Assembly (NCBI RefSeq): GCF_013744875.1
Contig: NZ_CP059399.1
Coordinates: forward strand, 5,270,001-5,334,000
Reading direction: 5' to 3'
From: Nocardia huaxiensis
GTDB taxonomy: Bacteria > Actinomycetota > Actinomycetes > Mycobacteriales > Mycobacteriaceae
DNA length: 64,000 bases
The notes below the pieces were generated by a model. That model ran no database searches, had not been told where the DNA came from, and saw only the letters and a program-made list of their open reading frames with translations. Shown here one piece after another: positions 1 through 8,453 of this stretch (position 1 is its first letter; each line of letters starts with the position of its first letter). A program made the translations under genes and the position numbers.

Positions 1-20
1 CGTAGTGGTAGACAAGTGAC

Positions 21-1370
21 GTGTCCGAAACTGGCGAACTCAGCACCTCCCGCGCCGTATCGGAAGTCGTCGACCTGGTCAGCGCGCTGATCCGGTTCGA
101 CACCTCCAATACCGGCGAACTGGAAACCACCAAGGGCGAACGCGAATGCGCGCAGTGGGTGGCCGAACAGCTGCAGCAGGCGGGGTACGAGACCGAATAC
201 GTGGAATCCGGCGCGCCCGGCCGCGGCAATGTGTTCGCGCGCCTGAAGGGCGCCGACTCCAGCCGCGGCGCGCTCATGATGCACGGACATCTGGACGTGG
301 TGCCCGCCGAGGCCGGCGACTGGAGCGTGCACCCGTTCTCCGGCGCGCTGCAGGACGGCTACGTGTGGGGCCGCGGCGCCATCGACATGAAGGACATGGT
401 CGGCATGATGCTGGCCATCGCCCGGCAGTTCAAGATCGAAGGCACCGTTCCGCCACGTGACATCGTGTGGGCCTTCCTCGCCGACGAGGAGAACGGCGGG
501 CGCTGGGGATCACAGTGGCTGGTGGAGAACCGGCCCGACCTGTTCGACGGCATCACCGAGGCCGTCGGCGAGGTCGGCGGCTTCTCGCTCACCGTGCCCC
601 GGCCCGACGGCACCGAACGCCGCCTGTACCTGGTGGAGACCGCCGAGAAGGGGCTGGGCTGGATGCGCTTGCGCGCCAAGGCCCGGGCCGGGCACGGCTC
701 CTTCCTGCACGAGGACAATGCCGTCACCATCCTCGCGCAGGCGGTGGCGCGCTTGGGAACCCACACCTTCCCGCTCGTCGTCTCGGACTCGGTGGCCGAA
801 TTCCTGAAGGCGGTCGCCGAGGAATCCGGGCTCGAATTCGATCCCGCCAGTCCGGATATCGAAGGCCAGCTCGCCAAACTCGGCACCATCTCCCGCATTA
901 TCGGCGCCACCCTGCGGGATACCGCCAACCCGACCATGCTGCGCGCCGGGTACAAGGCGAACGTCATCCCGCAGACCGCCGAAGCCGTCGTGGACTGCCG
1001 CGTGGTGCCCGGCCGCCAGGCCGCCTTCGAACGCGAAGTCGACGAGCTCATCGGCCCCGACGTGGAACGCGAGTGGATCACCAAACTCGACTCGTACGAA
1101 ACCACTTTCGACGGTCACCTGGTCGACGCCATGAACGACGCCATCCTCGCCCACGACCCGCAGGGCCGCACCGTGCCCTATATGCTCTCCGGTGGCACCG
1201 ACGCTAAAGCCTTCGCGCGCTTGGGAATTCGCTGCTTCGGCTTCGCGCCGCTGCAACTGCCGCCCGACCTCGACTTCAGCGCCCTGTTCCACGGCGTGGA
1301 CGAACGCGTCCCGGTGGCATCGCTCGAATTCGGCACCCGGGTGCTGGAACACTTCCTCCTGAACAGCTGA
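21..1370 (+). CDS. M20 family metallopeptidase (Rv2141c-like)
   Basis: A cytoplasmic zinc peptidase or deacylase of the M20 (ArgE/DapE/dipeptidase) family, 449 residues, a usual full length. The metal-site pattern is intact: HGHLDVVP with His90 and Asp92, the bridging Asp in GAIDMKD (Asp122), and DEENGG near 155-160, which supplies the catalytic and metal-binding glutamates. The central RAGHGS segment fits the dimerisation lid. The GTG at 21 is the most upstream start available in the window. The PEBP gene follows 18 bases downstream on the same strand, and in M. tuberculosis the pair Rv2141c/Rv2140c has the same neighbours. The substrate cannot be read from sequence. Confidence 0.9.
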   Translation: MSETGELSTSRAVSEVVDLVSALIRFDTSNTGELETTKGERECAQWVAEQLQQAGYETEYVESGAPGRGNVFARLKGADSSRGALMMHGHLDVVPAEAGDWSVHPFSGALQDGYVWGRGAIDMKDMVGMMLAIARQFKIEGTVPPRDIVWAFLADEENGGRWGSQWLVENRPDLFDGITEAVGEVGGFSLTVPRPDGTERRLYLVETAEKGLGWMRLRAKARAGHGSFLHEDNAVTILAQAVARLGTHTFPLVVSDSVAEFLKAVAEESGLEFDPASPDIEGQLAKLGTISRIIGATLRDTANPTMLRAGYKANVIPQTAEAVVDCRVVPGRQAAFEREVDELIGPDVEREWITKLDSYETTFDGHLVDAMNDAILAHDPQGRTVPYMLSGGTDAKAFARLGIRCFGFAPLQLPPDLDFSALFHGVDERVPVASLEFGTRVLEHFLLNS

Positions 1371-1388
1371 CGACGAAAGGACGGCCCC

Positions 1389-1916
1389 GTGCCCGACTAC
1401 AATTACAACCCGTACGCGGCACTGCCGCAGCTGCCGGAGTTCACGCTGACCTCCGCCGACATCAGCGACGGCAAGCCGCTGGCGCAGGATCAGGTCAGCG
1501 CGCTGTCGGTGACTCCGGGACGCGACATCTCGCCGCAGCTGTCCTGGAGCGGATTCCCTGAGGGCACCAAGAGTTTCGCCGTCACCGTGTACGACCCGGA
1601 CGCCCCGACCGCGTCGGGCTTCTGGCACTGGGTGGTCGCCAACATTCCGGTCACCACCACCTCGCTGGAGACCGGCGGCAGCGTCAGCCTGCCCGCGGGT
1701 GCGGTCACCCTGCGCAATGACGCCGGGAAGAACGAGTACACCGGCGCGTTCCCACCCGCCGGACACGGAGCGCACCGCTACTTCGTGGTCGTGCACGCGG
1801 TCGGCGTAGAGCGGCTCGAGGTCGACGAGAACGCCTCGCCCGCCTACCTGGGCTTCAACCTGTTCCTCAATGCCATCGGGCGCGCGACGCTGATCGGCAC
1901 CTACGAGGAGAAGTAG
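1389..1916 (+). CDS. YbhB/YbcL family PEBP-like protein (Rv2140c-like)
   Basis: A 175-residue phosphatidylethanolamine-binding-protein family member (bacterial YbhB/YbcL type). The ligand-pocket motif YDPDAP lies at about 68-73, followed by FWHW near 78-81, and the second conserved block HGAHRYF lies near 125. No signal peptide is seen, so it is probably cytosolic. GTG start, with a purine-rich site (GAAAGGA) about 8 bases upstream. It sits 18 bases behind the M20 peptidase, so the two are probably co-transcribed. The physiological ligand is unknown for most bacterial members. Confidence 0.9.
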   Translation: MPDYNYNPYAALPQLPEFTLTSADISDGKPLAQDQVSALSVTPGRDISPQLSWSGFPEGTKSFAVTVYDPDAPTASGFWHWVVANIPVTTTSLETGGSVSLPAGAVTLRNDAGKNEYTGAFPPAGHGAHRYFVVVHAVGVERLEVDENASPAYLGFNLFLNAIGRATLIGTYEEK

Positions 1917-1920
1917 TCGC

Positions 1921-3261
1921 TCACCGGCACAGGCCGTGGAAGATGCCGAGATCGATGGCATCGGCCATGGCCTGATAGCCGGCCGCGTTCGGGTGCACCC
2001 AATCCGGTCCGGCATAGCGGGGGTCGAGCACATCCGGATAGGCCGGATAGCGCAGTGCGGCATCGAGATCGACGACGGTGTCGGACAGCTGTTGCGCGCG
2101 GATCCACGCATTGACGCGGACGCGGGTGGCGTTCGCGTTCGGCAGGGTGAGAACACCATTGGCGAGAGCATTGCTCGACGGCAGGATCGTGGCCAGATGC
2201 ACGCGCAGACCGGCCGCGTGCAGGCGGTCGATCAGCGCGGTGAGACCGGCGACGACCTCCTCGAAGCTCGCGCCGATCGGGATGCCGAGATCGTTGATGC
2301 CTTCCAGGATGATCACATCGGTGACCGCGGCCTGATCGATCACATCCTGTTGCACTCGCCGCACGGCGGCGTCCGCGAACCAGGGGACGAATCCGTCACG
2401 GCCGATACGGTTTCCGGAGATGCCGGCATTGAGCACGGTGAACGGCAGGCCCGCGGCATCGAAGCGGCGCTGCAGGAAATCGGGGTAGCGGACATTGCGG
2501 TCGACCACGCTCGGTTCCTGCGGGATGCCCAGGGCGGTACCGGCCACATAGCCGTCGGTAATGGAGTCGCCGAACGCGACGACCGTCGCCACCTCCGCCG
2601 GGGCCAGCACATCGATGCCGGAGACGAACGGCGCGGTCGTGGTGGCCAGACTCAGTTGCGCGCCTTGCGGATCCGCGGCCGCGTCACCCGCGAAGGGCGG
2701 GCTGTAGTAGCTGGTCGCCATGGCGGTGAAATGCTCGGTGGGCAGCACCGCCTGGCCCGGCGCGTACACGCTCACCGCCAGGGGTTGCCATGCCGCGAAA
2801 GGCAATTCGACCGGATCGCTGACCACATCGCGCCACGCGCCGATCGTCACGCCTGGGTTGCCGTCGAAGGTCACCTCGCGCAGGGAGTCCGGGTGCACCG
2901 CCGCACCGGCGGCCTGGAGTGCGACGGTGACGTGCGCGAGATCCACCGGGACGGGCCGGGTGCGGTTCGTGAGATGGACGCGCAAGACCGAACCGCCGCG
3001 GTGCGGGGTGATGATCAGCCGGTACGTCTGATCCGACACCGGCAGCTGTGGGCGGATCGAGGCATCCACGATGCCGAAGGAATCCGACGGCGCGGCCATC
3101 CAGCTGCCGGCCCATCGTGTGCCGGTGCAGTCCGCGGCCGGTGGGGGAGTAGCCCCCGCGGTGAGGAAGACCGATCCGGTCAAGGTCAGCGCGACACCCG
3201 CCATCGCGGCCAACCGCTTCTTCGCTGCCACCCTCGACCTGCCAATCCTCCAGCGACGCAA
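1921..3261 (-). CDS. secreted SGNH/GDSL-family hydrolase
   Basis: A 446-residue exported esterase/lipase-like protein. The N-terminus is Arg/Lys-rich followed by a hydrophobic stretch (residues about 16-36, ending TAGATPPPAADC), a typical signal peptide. The catalytic blocks are AFGDSITDG (Ser nucleophile), GISGNRIGRD, EGINDLG and the C-terminal DWVHPNAAGY that supplies the Asp-His pair. About 190 residues precede the GDS block and may form a beta-rich accessory domain. It converges on the PEBP gene with only 4 bases between stops. The upstream region carries a dyad element shared with the lipoprotein/MMPL promoter region near 18.07 kb. Confidence 0.88.
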   Translation of the reverse strand: MRRWRIGRSRVAAKKRLAAMAGVALTLTGSVFLTAGATPPPAADCTGTRWAGSWMAAPSDSFGIVDASIRPQLPVSDQTYRLIITPHRGGSVLRVHLTNRTRPVPVDLAHVTVALQAAGAAVHPDSLREVTFDGNPGVTIGAWRDVVSDPVELPFAAWQPLAVSVYAPGQAVLPTEHFTAMATSYYSPPFAGDAAADPQGAQLSLATTTAPFVSGIDVLAPAEVATVVAFGDSITDGYVAGTALGIPQEPSVVDRNVRYPDFLQRRFDAAGLPFTVLNAGISGNRIGRDGFVPWFADAAVRRVQQDVIDQAAVTDVIILEGINDLGIPIGASFEEVVAGLTALIDRLHAAGLRVHLATILPSSNALANGVLTLPNANATRVRVNAWIRAQQLSDTVVDLDAALRYPAYPDVLDPRYAGPDWVHPNAAGYQAMADAIDLGIFHGLCR

Positions 3262-3338
3262 GCAATCACGTCACGGTAGGTGAAATGAGAGAGTTTCGGA
3301 CTGGAAATCTCGAAAAATGCAGAACATACTCACACGTA

Positions 3339-3352
3339 GATATGCGCATCTA
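3339..3352. repeat. dyad element, copy 1 (GATATGCGCATCTA)
   Basis: A 14-base sequence in the 5' region of the SGNH hydrolase gene, identical to 18070-18083 in the 5' region of the lipoprotein/MMPL genes. The match extends with mismatches over about 26 bases (ACGT upstream, ATGT downstream in both). Here it forms the inverted repeat CGTAGAT-N6-ATCTACG. It is a candidate binding site for a shared regulator. Confidence 0.45.
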
Positions 3353-3400
3353 CGCATGTGTGGTCTCGTGTGTCGCCCGGGCGTCCCATGTCGGTGGAAA

Positions 3401-3988
3401 TCAGGCTTGGTGGGTGCCGATGAGGTCGGCCAGGGCGCGCAAACCGCCGCTGAGCTGATCGGGGGAGGGTGTCCGTGCCGGATCGATGAGCGCCTGGATG
3501 AGCAGGCCGCCGATCAGCGTCTGCAGTACCGCGCCGATCCGGGGATCGTTGTGCCCGAGCGATTCCGAGAGCCCCTCGCGTGCGCGCTGCTGTGCCGCAC
3601 CGATTTCCGTGCCCAGCTCGGGGGAGTGCAGCGCCTGCGAGATGCTCTCGGCATTCGCCGTCCATAGCGCGCGATCCTGCGCGAAGGAGTCGAGGAGCTT
3701 GTGCCAGAAGGTGTTCAGACGTTCGGCTGCGTCCAGGCCGGTGTCCTCGGGGAGTGATTCCAGGATGCGGCTCACCGCCTCGCCGCTGGATTCCAGCATG
3801 GCCTGGTTGAGGAGCTGATCCCGCGAGCCGAAGTGGTAGTTGATCGCGGCCAGATTGGTGCCGGAGGCGGCGACGATATCGCGCACGGTGGTGCGCGCCA
3901 GGCCGCGTTCGGCCAGGCATTGCTTGGCGCCGGCCAGCAGGTCTTCTCGGGTTCCCACGCCGGTCAGCGTAGCAGGAGACTCAAACAT
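3401..3988 (-). CDS. TetR/AcrR family transcriptional regulator
   Basis: About 195 residues from the chosen ATG at 3988 (MFESPATLTG...). The N-terminal helix-turn-helix is typical of TetR (TREDLLAGAKQCLAERGLARTTVRDIVAASGTNLAAINYHFGSRDQLL in its parts), followed by a C-terminal ligand domain. An upstream in-frame ATG at 4084 would extend the protein through the divergent promoter and operator, so I reject it. It is divergently transcribed from the PapA5-like gene, and a perfect 10-bp inverted repeat lies between the starts. It probably represses that gene and itself, with an acyl or lipid-like ligand as a guess. Confidence 0.85.
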   Translation of the reverse strand: MFESPATLTGVGTREDLLAGAKQCLAERGLARTTVRDIVAASGTNLAAINYHFGSRDQLLNQAMLESSGEAVSRILESLPEDTGLDAAERLNTFWHKLLDSFAQDRALWTANAESISQALHSPELGTEIGAAQQRAREGLSESLGHNDPRIGAVLQTLIGGLLIQALIDPARTPSPDQLSGGLRALADLIGTHQA

Positions 3989-3990
3989 AC

Positions 3991-4025
3991 GTTTCAAACA
4001 CTCGTTTGTGACAGTTGTTTGAAAC
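3991..4025. promoter_or_regulatory. TetR-type operator, perfect 10-bp inverted repeat
   Basis: GTTTCAAACA at 3991-4000 and its exact reverse complement TGTTTGAAAC at 4016-4025, separated by 15 bases, lie between the divergent TetR and PapA5-like genes. Related half sites (CAAACATACGTTT, CACTCGTTTGTG) overlap it, suggesting more than one dimer can bind. Position and symmetry fit autoregulation by the adjacent TetR protein. Confidence 0.65.
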
Positions 4026-4077
4026 ATGTGTATGGTCGGCCTCGACAGGCTCTCTCGCACGGAAGCATGGACAGCAC

Positions 4078-5382
4078 ATGACAACGCAACGCGCTCTTTC
4101 CCCCTTCGAGACCGGGTACTTCGGCACCGGCGCCCGGCTGGGCAGCGTGCCCCTCGGCGGCATGCCGCTCTACATCGGCAGCACGGTGCGCGGCGAGATC
4201 GACCCCGCGCTCCTGCGGGAGGCTCTGGCCGAACTGGCCGCCGGGCACGCCCTGCTGCGCGCGCATCTCGTCAGCGACGCCGACGGAGCCTTGCGCTTCG
4301 AACTCACTCCAGGCTTCCGCCCGGCGCTCGAGGTCGCGGCCGGCGGCGAAGCGGCCTATCGGGCCCTGGTCAACAGCGAACAGGACTGGCACGACGGGCT
4401 TTTCAAGGCGATCGTGCTGCGCGAGGAAGAGCGCACACAGATCGTGCTCATCCTGCACCACGGCATCAGCGATGGCCGCTCGGCCTTCGCGCTGCTCGAC
4501 GAGCTGTGGCGGCGCTACAGCGCACACCTCGCCGGATCTCCACTGCCGCCGCATGATTCCGACACCGAACTGGTCGACGGCGTCGATGCTCAGTTGCGGC
4601 AGGTGGTGTCCGACGCCGAGGTGGCGGCGTTCGTCGCGCAGATCCGCGAGGCCGCGTTCGGCATGGATCCGGCCGCGGCTCCGCGCCCGCTGCCGCCGGC
4701 CGGCAATCCGGACCCGCTCGGGCGATTCGCGCTGCGACGCATCGAACTGAGTGCGGGGGAGACCGCGGCCTTCGTGAGTGCGGCACGGGCACACGGCGTC
4801 TCGGTGAACAGCCTGCTCGCCGGCGCGGCCACGCTGGCGGTGCGCACGCAGTTCGGTGATATCGGCCCGGTGCCGATGATGTGCGGGCACGCGGTGGATC
4901 TGCGACCGGAACTGGTTGCGCCGCTGCCCGATTCCACCGTGCTGAACTGCGCGGCCGGGGCGGGGACACCGCTGCTGGTGGATATCGGATCCGATCCCAT
5001 CGAACTTGCTCAGCAGGTTGCGGCCGGGATGCGCGAGGCGCTCGCCATGCGCTTCCCCGCCCTGTTCATGCGGGCCGCGCAGGGGGCCCTCGACCCGGTG
5101 GCCCCGGCGGTCTTCGCCGCGCAACCGACCATCGCCTTGTCGAATATCGGCCGTGTGCCGGAGCATTCACTGCCCCCGAGGCTCGAACTGCTCCGGGATG
5201 ATGTCTTCGCGATGGTCCCGGGCATGCCGCCGAAGATGACCGTCTTCACCGTCGGCGACCGGCTCACCATCCAGGTCGAATACGACACCGCCGACCACGG
5301 TCACGTGCAGATGGGCGTGGTGGCCGCCGCCATGCGCTCCCAGGTGCTGCGCCTGTGCGAACCGGCCCGGCAGCGTGTCTGA
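4078..5382 (+). CDS. PapA5-like condensation-domain acyltransferase
   Basis: A 434-residue protein of the condensation-domain superfamily. The active-site motif HHGISDG (HHxxxDG, base His) lies near residues 128-134. The overall match is to the PapA5/phthiocerol dimycocerosyl transferase-like group, which moves acyl chains from a carrier or CoA onto an alcohol. ATG 4078 is chosen because the preceding in-frame ATG at 4015 lies inside the operator. No polyketide synthase is adjacent, so the acyl donor is unknown. A hairpin terminator separates it from the convergent acyl-CoA ligase. Confidence 0.8.
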   Translation: MTTQRALSPFETGYFGTGARLGSVPLGGMPLYIGSTVRGEIDPALLREALAELAAGHALLRAHLVSDADGALRFELTPGFRPALEVAAGGEAAYRALVNSEQDWHDGLFKAIVLREEERTQIVLILHHGISDGRSAFALLDELWRRYSAHLAGSPLPPHDSDTELVDGVDAQLRQVVSDAEVAAFVAQIREAAFGMDPAAAPRPLPPAGNPDPLGRFALRRIELSAGETAAFVSAARAHGVSVNSLLAGAATLAVRTQFGDIGPVPMMCGHAVDLRPELVAPLPDSTVLNCAAGAGTPLLVDIGSDPIELAQQVAAGMREALAMRFPALFMRAAQGALDPVAPAVFAAQPTIALSNIGRVPEHSLPPRLELLRDDVFAMVPGMPPKMTVFTVGDRLTIQVEYDTADHGHVQMGVVAAAMRSQVLRLCEPARQRV

Positions 5383-5399
5383 TGGCGGAAACGACTGTG

Positions 5400-5424
5400 G
5401 CCCTGAACCATTCCGGTCCAGGGC
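5400..5424. terminator. bidirectional hairpin terminator
   Basis: GCCCTGAACC (5400-5409), loop ATTCC, then GGTCCAGGGC (5415-5424): a 10-bp stem with one mismatch in the 59-base gap between the convergent acyltransferase and acyl-CoA ligase genes. There is no strong T tract, as is common in actinobacteria. Confidence 0.6.
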
Positions 5425-5441
5425 TACAGTGCGGGAGCCGA

Positions 5442-7271
5442 TCAGGACATGTTGATCACATTGTCCGGAGCAGGCGTGGTGTAGAGCGCGGCGATCTCGG
5501 CCGCGTACTTGGTGGTGATCGGGTTGCGCTTGAGCTTGAGGGTCGGGGTCAGCTCGTCGCCGCCCGGCTCCCAGCCCTGGTCGAGGATCACGAACCGCTT
5601 GATCTGCTCCACTCGCGACAGCTTCGCATTGGCGGCCGCGACCGCGCCCTTGATCTCCTCGATGATCTCCGGCTTGGTGGCGAGAGTCTTCAGATCCGCG
5701 TCCGGCGCGCCCAGCGCCTTGGCCCGCACCGCGGCGGTGTCGGGATCCAGCACCACCAGCGCCGAGATGAACGGCTTGGCGTCACCGATGGCCACCACCT
5801 GACCGACCAGCGAGGACGCCGCCTTCACCGAGTTCTCGATATTGGTGGGAGACAGGTTCTTTCCCGCCTCGTTGATGATGAGTTCCTTCTTGCGGTCCAC
5901 GATGGTGACGTAGCCGTCGCCGTCGATGGTGGCCACGTCGCCGGTGTGCAGCCAGCCGTCGGCGTCGATGGCCTCGGCGGTCTTGTCCGGCATCTTGCGG
6001 TAGCCGCGGGTGACGATATCGCCCTTGAGCAGCAGCTCGCCGTCCTCACCGAGCCGAATCTCCACGCCCTGCATGGGAATTCCCACCGTGCCCGGGCGCG
6101 GCTTGTCGATCGGGGTGTAGGTGCCCACGCCGGAGGTCTCCGACATGCCCCACACCTCGGTGACCTTGAACCCGAGCCCGAGCATGTACTCGAGGGTCTC
6201 CGGCGGAATGGCCGCCGCGCCCGAGGCCGCGACCTTCAACTCGTCGAAGCCCAAGGCGTGCCGCAACTTCGACAGCACCAGCGCGTCGGCCAGCTTGTGC
6301 TGCACATCGAGCAGCGCACCGCGGCCGTTGCCGGCCAGGTCCGCGCGGGCGGCGTTGACGCCGACGCCGATGGCCCAGTTGGCGAGCGCCTTCTTCACGC
6401 CGCTGGCCTCGGTGGCCAGCTTGGCGTCGATGCCCGCCTTGATCTTCTGCCACACACGCGGCACACCGAAGAACGCGGTCGGGCGCGCATCCGGCAGGGC
6501 GGCGGCGATCTCACGCGGGTCGGGCACGGTGGTCATCTGCACGCCGGTGAACAGGTTGGCGCAGTGTCCCGAAATGCGGTCGGCCACATGGGCGGCCGGC
6601 AGATACGACACCGAACGGTCGTCGATCCCGACCACCAGCGGCCCGTTGACCAGGCCCACGATCTGCGCGACCACATTCTTGTGGGTCAGCTCCACACCCT
6701 TCGACGGGCCGGTGGTGCCCGAGGTGTAGATGAGCGTCGCGACATCGTCCGGCTTGACGGCCTGCCAGGCGGCATCGAAGTCGAAGTCGGCCTTGGGCGC
6801 GGCCTCCACCTCGGCGAGGGTGATGGTCCCCTCCGCGCTGCCCTCGACCAGCACGATGTGCTCGAGCTCCACGCCCGCGCCCCGCACCGCGTCCAGGAAT
6901 ACCGGTTCGGTGATCACCACCTTGTTCTCCGCATTGGTGAACAGATGGTTGATCTGCTCGGCGGAACTGGTGTTGTAGATCGAGAACGGCGTCGCACCCA
7001 GGTGTAGCGCCGCGGTGTCCACAAGATTGAACTCCGGCCGGTTGGTCAACATGATCCCAACCGTGTCCCCGTGCCCGATCCCCAGCCCGGCGAGCCCGGC
7101 CGCGATCACGCGCACCCGCTCCCCGTACTCGCGCCAGGTGATCTCCTGCGAGCCCCCCACCGTCCGAATCGCCACCTGCTCGGGCCGCAGCGTCAAGGTC
7201 TCCTGAAACGCCTCCGGCACCGTGAAGACCGTTTTGCCCGATTTGTGCGTATAGCCGATGTCTGTCGTCAT
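5442..7271 (-). CDS. long-chain fatty-acid-CoA ligase (FadD15-like)
   Basis: An ANL-superfamily adenylating enzyme of 609 residues that activates a carboxylate with ATP and transfers it to CoA. The P-loop-like motif LIYTSGTTGPSKG, the GMSETSG motif (A5), WLHTGD (A7) and the C-terminal KELIINEAGKNLSP segment are all present, consistent with an active enzyme. The ATG at 7271 (MTTDIGYTHK) is chosen; an in-frame extension to 7370 has no family support. A paralogue lies at 46459-48270. Probably long-chain substrates, by family resemblance. Confidence 0.9.
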   Translation of the reverse strand: MTTDIGYTHKSGKTVFTVPEAFQETLTLRPEQVAIRTVGGSQEITWREYGERVRVIAAGLAGLGIGHGDTVGIMLTNRPEFNLVDTAALHLGATPFSIYNTSSAEQINHLFTNAENKVVITEPVFLDAVRGAGVELEHIVLVEGSAEGTITLAEVEAAPKADFDFDAAWQAVKPDDVATLIYTSGTTGPSKGVELTHKNVVAQIVGLVNGPLVVGIDDRSVSYLPAAHVADRISGHCANLFTGVQMTTVPDPREIAAALPDARPTAFFGVPRVWQKIKAGIDAKLATEASGVKKALANWAIGVGVNAARADLAGNGRGALLDVQHKLADALVLSKLRHALGFDELKVAASGAAAIPPETLEYMLGLGFKVTEVWGMSETSGVGTYTPIDKPRPGTVGIPMQGVEIRLGEDGELLLKGDIVTRGYRKMPDKTAEAIDADGWLHTGDVATIDGDGYVTIVDRKKELIINEAGKNLSPTNIENSVKAASSLVGQVVAIGDAKPFISALVVLDPDTAAVRAKALGAPDADLKTLATKPEIIEEIKGAVAAANAKLSRVEQIKRFVILDQGWEPGGDELTPTLKLKRNPITTKYAAEIAALYTTPAPDNVINMS

Positions 7272-7661
7272 AACCCTTTTCCGATTGCCTCTCGCTTGCA
7301 CGCACCACACGCGCACCCATCCCAACCTGCGCGAACCCCGGCGACCGAGAGAACGACCAACCCGAACCACGCGATGGCCGCGCGCCCACTGTGGCGCGGC
7401 TCACTCATCGTAGACACAAACCCCCGACTGTGTCGCGGCCTACCTTTAACTTGCCATTACGATTGCGGCCCGCAGTCCTTTCACACCGGGCCTTCCGCTT
7501 GCACGGCACAGGTTCTGTCCACCACCAACCGAACATCGTCGGATGAGGACCACCGTTCTCCCCTTGTCCTGACCGTCGGTTTCGCGCAATAGCCGACACG
7601 CATCACCATTTCGGGTTGCTGATCGCGCGCCTGCCTACCGATAGATGTAGCTTGTCCTCCC
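7272..7661. other. 390-base intergenic region, divergent promoters
   Basis: This region lies between the divergent acyl-CoA ligase and the first GTP cyclohydrolase II gene and marks the left edge of the accessory island. The short open frames inside it have no supporting start sites or recognisable content. I looked for an FMN riboswitch ahead of the cyclohydrolase and saw none of its conserved blocks. Confidence 0.5.
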
Positions 7662-8453
7662 GTGCAGCCGAGAGAGCCGAGCGGTTCCGCCGCAGGCAAG
7701 TCTGGTGGCCTCGAACCGCCGATATTCGCGTACGCCGAACACCAACTCACACGCAAGGGTGTCGACATGCGTGTGCGGGTAGCGGAGTTGCCGGGTGGCT
7801 CCAGCGTCGGTTCTGTCCTGCTCTTCGGCGAGCTGCAGGCCGATCCTCTGGTGCGGATGCATTCTCGTTGCTTGTACGGCGACGCGCTGCGCAGTGAAGA
7901 TTGCGACTGCGGACCTGAATTGGACCTTTCGCTGGATCGGATTCAAGCGGAGGGCGGTGGCGTACTGATCTATTTGGAGCAGGAAGGACGTGGCGCCGGT
8001 CTGCTGACGAAGGCCAAAGGATTGCGCCTGAGCCAGACGCGTGGGTGGGACACCTACAAGGCATACCGATCGCTCGGATTCCCCGCCGATCTCCGCAGTT
8101 ATGAACCCGCCGCGTTCTTTCTGCGCTTCGAGCTCGGACTCGGCCGGATTCGCCTGCTCACCAACAGTCCGAACAAGGTAGCGGCGCTGCGCTGCGCGGG
8201 AATCGAGGTCACGCCGGTCACGGTGCATACCGAGCCGCAGACGGAACGGGCCCGAAAGTATCTGTCCGACAAGCAAATTCTGCAGAATCATGACCTTCCG
8301 CCCTTACTGCGGACACTGCCCTCGGCAACAACGGCTCAGCACGAGCCGGTCATGAGCATCAGTCCGGTCGGGGTTGTCAGCCGCACAGTGGTGCAGACAG
8401 CGACACGGATCATCAAGAGGCTGCGAGCACTTGTCGACGGCTACAACTCGTAG
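7662..8453 (+). CDS. GTP cyclohydrolase II paralogue 1 (soluble)
   Basis: A 263-residue RibA-like protein; GTP cyclohydrolase II opens the guanine ring of GTP to give a diaminopyrimidine riboside phosphate, formate and pyrophosphate. The zinc cysteines are Cys70, Cys81 and Cys83 in HSRCLYGDALRSEDCDCG. YLEQEGRGAG (Tyr104) and the ADLR segment (Asp143, Arg145) match the catalytic positions of E. coli RibA. No RibB (DHBP synthase) domain is fused. GTG 7662 is chosen because the N-terminal HQLTR..DMR segment aligns with paralogue 2, although no strong ribosome site precedes it. The last 13 bases overlap the convergent paralogue 2. Confidence 0.85.
   Translation: MQPREPSGSAAGKSGGLEPPIFAYAEHQLTRKGVDMRVRVAELPGGSSVGSVLLFGELQADPLVRMHSRCLYGDALRSEDCDCGPELDLSLDRIQAEGGGVLIYLEQEGRGAGLLTKAKGLRLSQTRGWDTYKAYRSLGFPADLRSYEPAAFFLRFELGLGRIRLLTNSPNKVAALRCAGIEVTPVTVHTEPQTERARKYLSDKQILQNHDLPPLLRTLPSATTAQHEPVMSISPVGVVSRTVVQTATRIIKRLRALVDGYNS

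Noticed and set aside
510..2171. 553-codon open frame antisense to the M20 and PEBP genes
   Set aside because: Shadow of GC-rich codon bias; Arg/Gly-rich composition, no domains, fully antisense to two recognised genes.
5355..7007. 550-codon open frame antisense to the acyl-CoA ligase
   Set aside because: Low-complexity Arg/His/Gly-rich product; the opposite strand encodes a clear enzyme.
7272..7661. Possible FMN riboswitch ahead of the cyclohydrolase gene
   Set aside because: None of the conserved RFN blocks is present here or before the other two copies.
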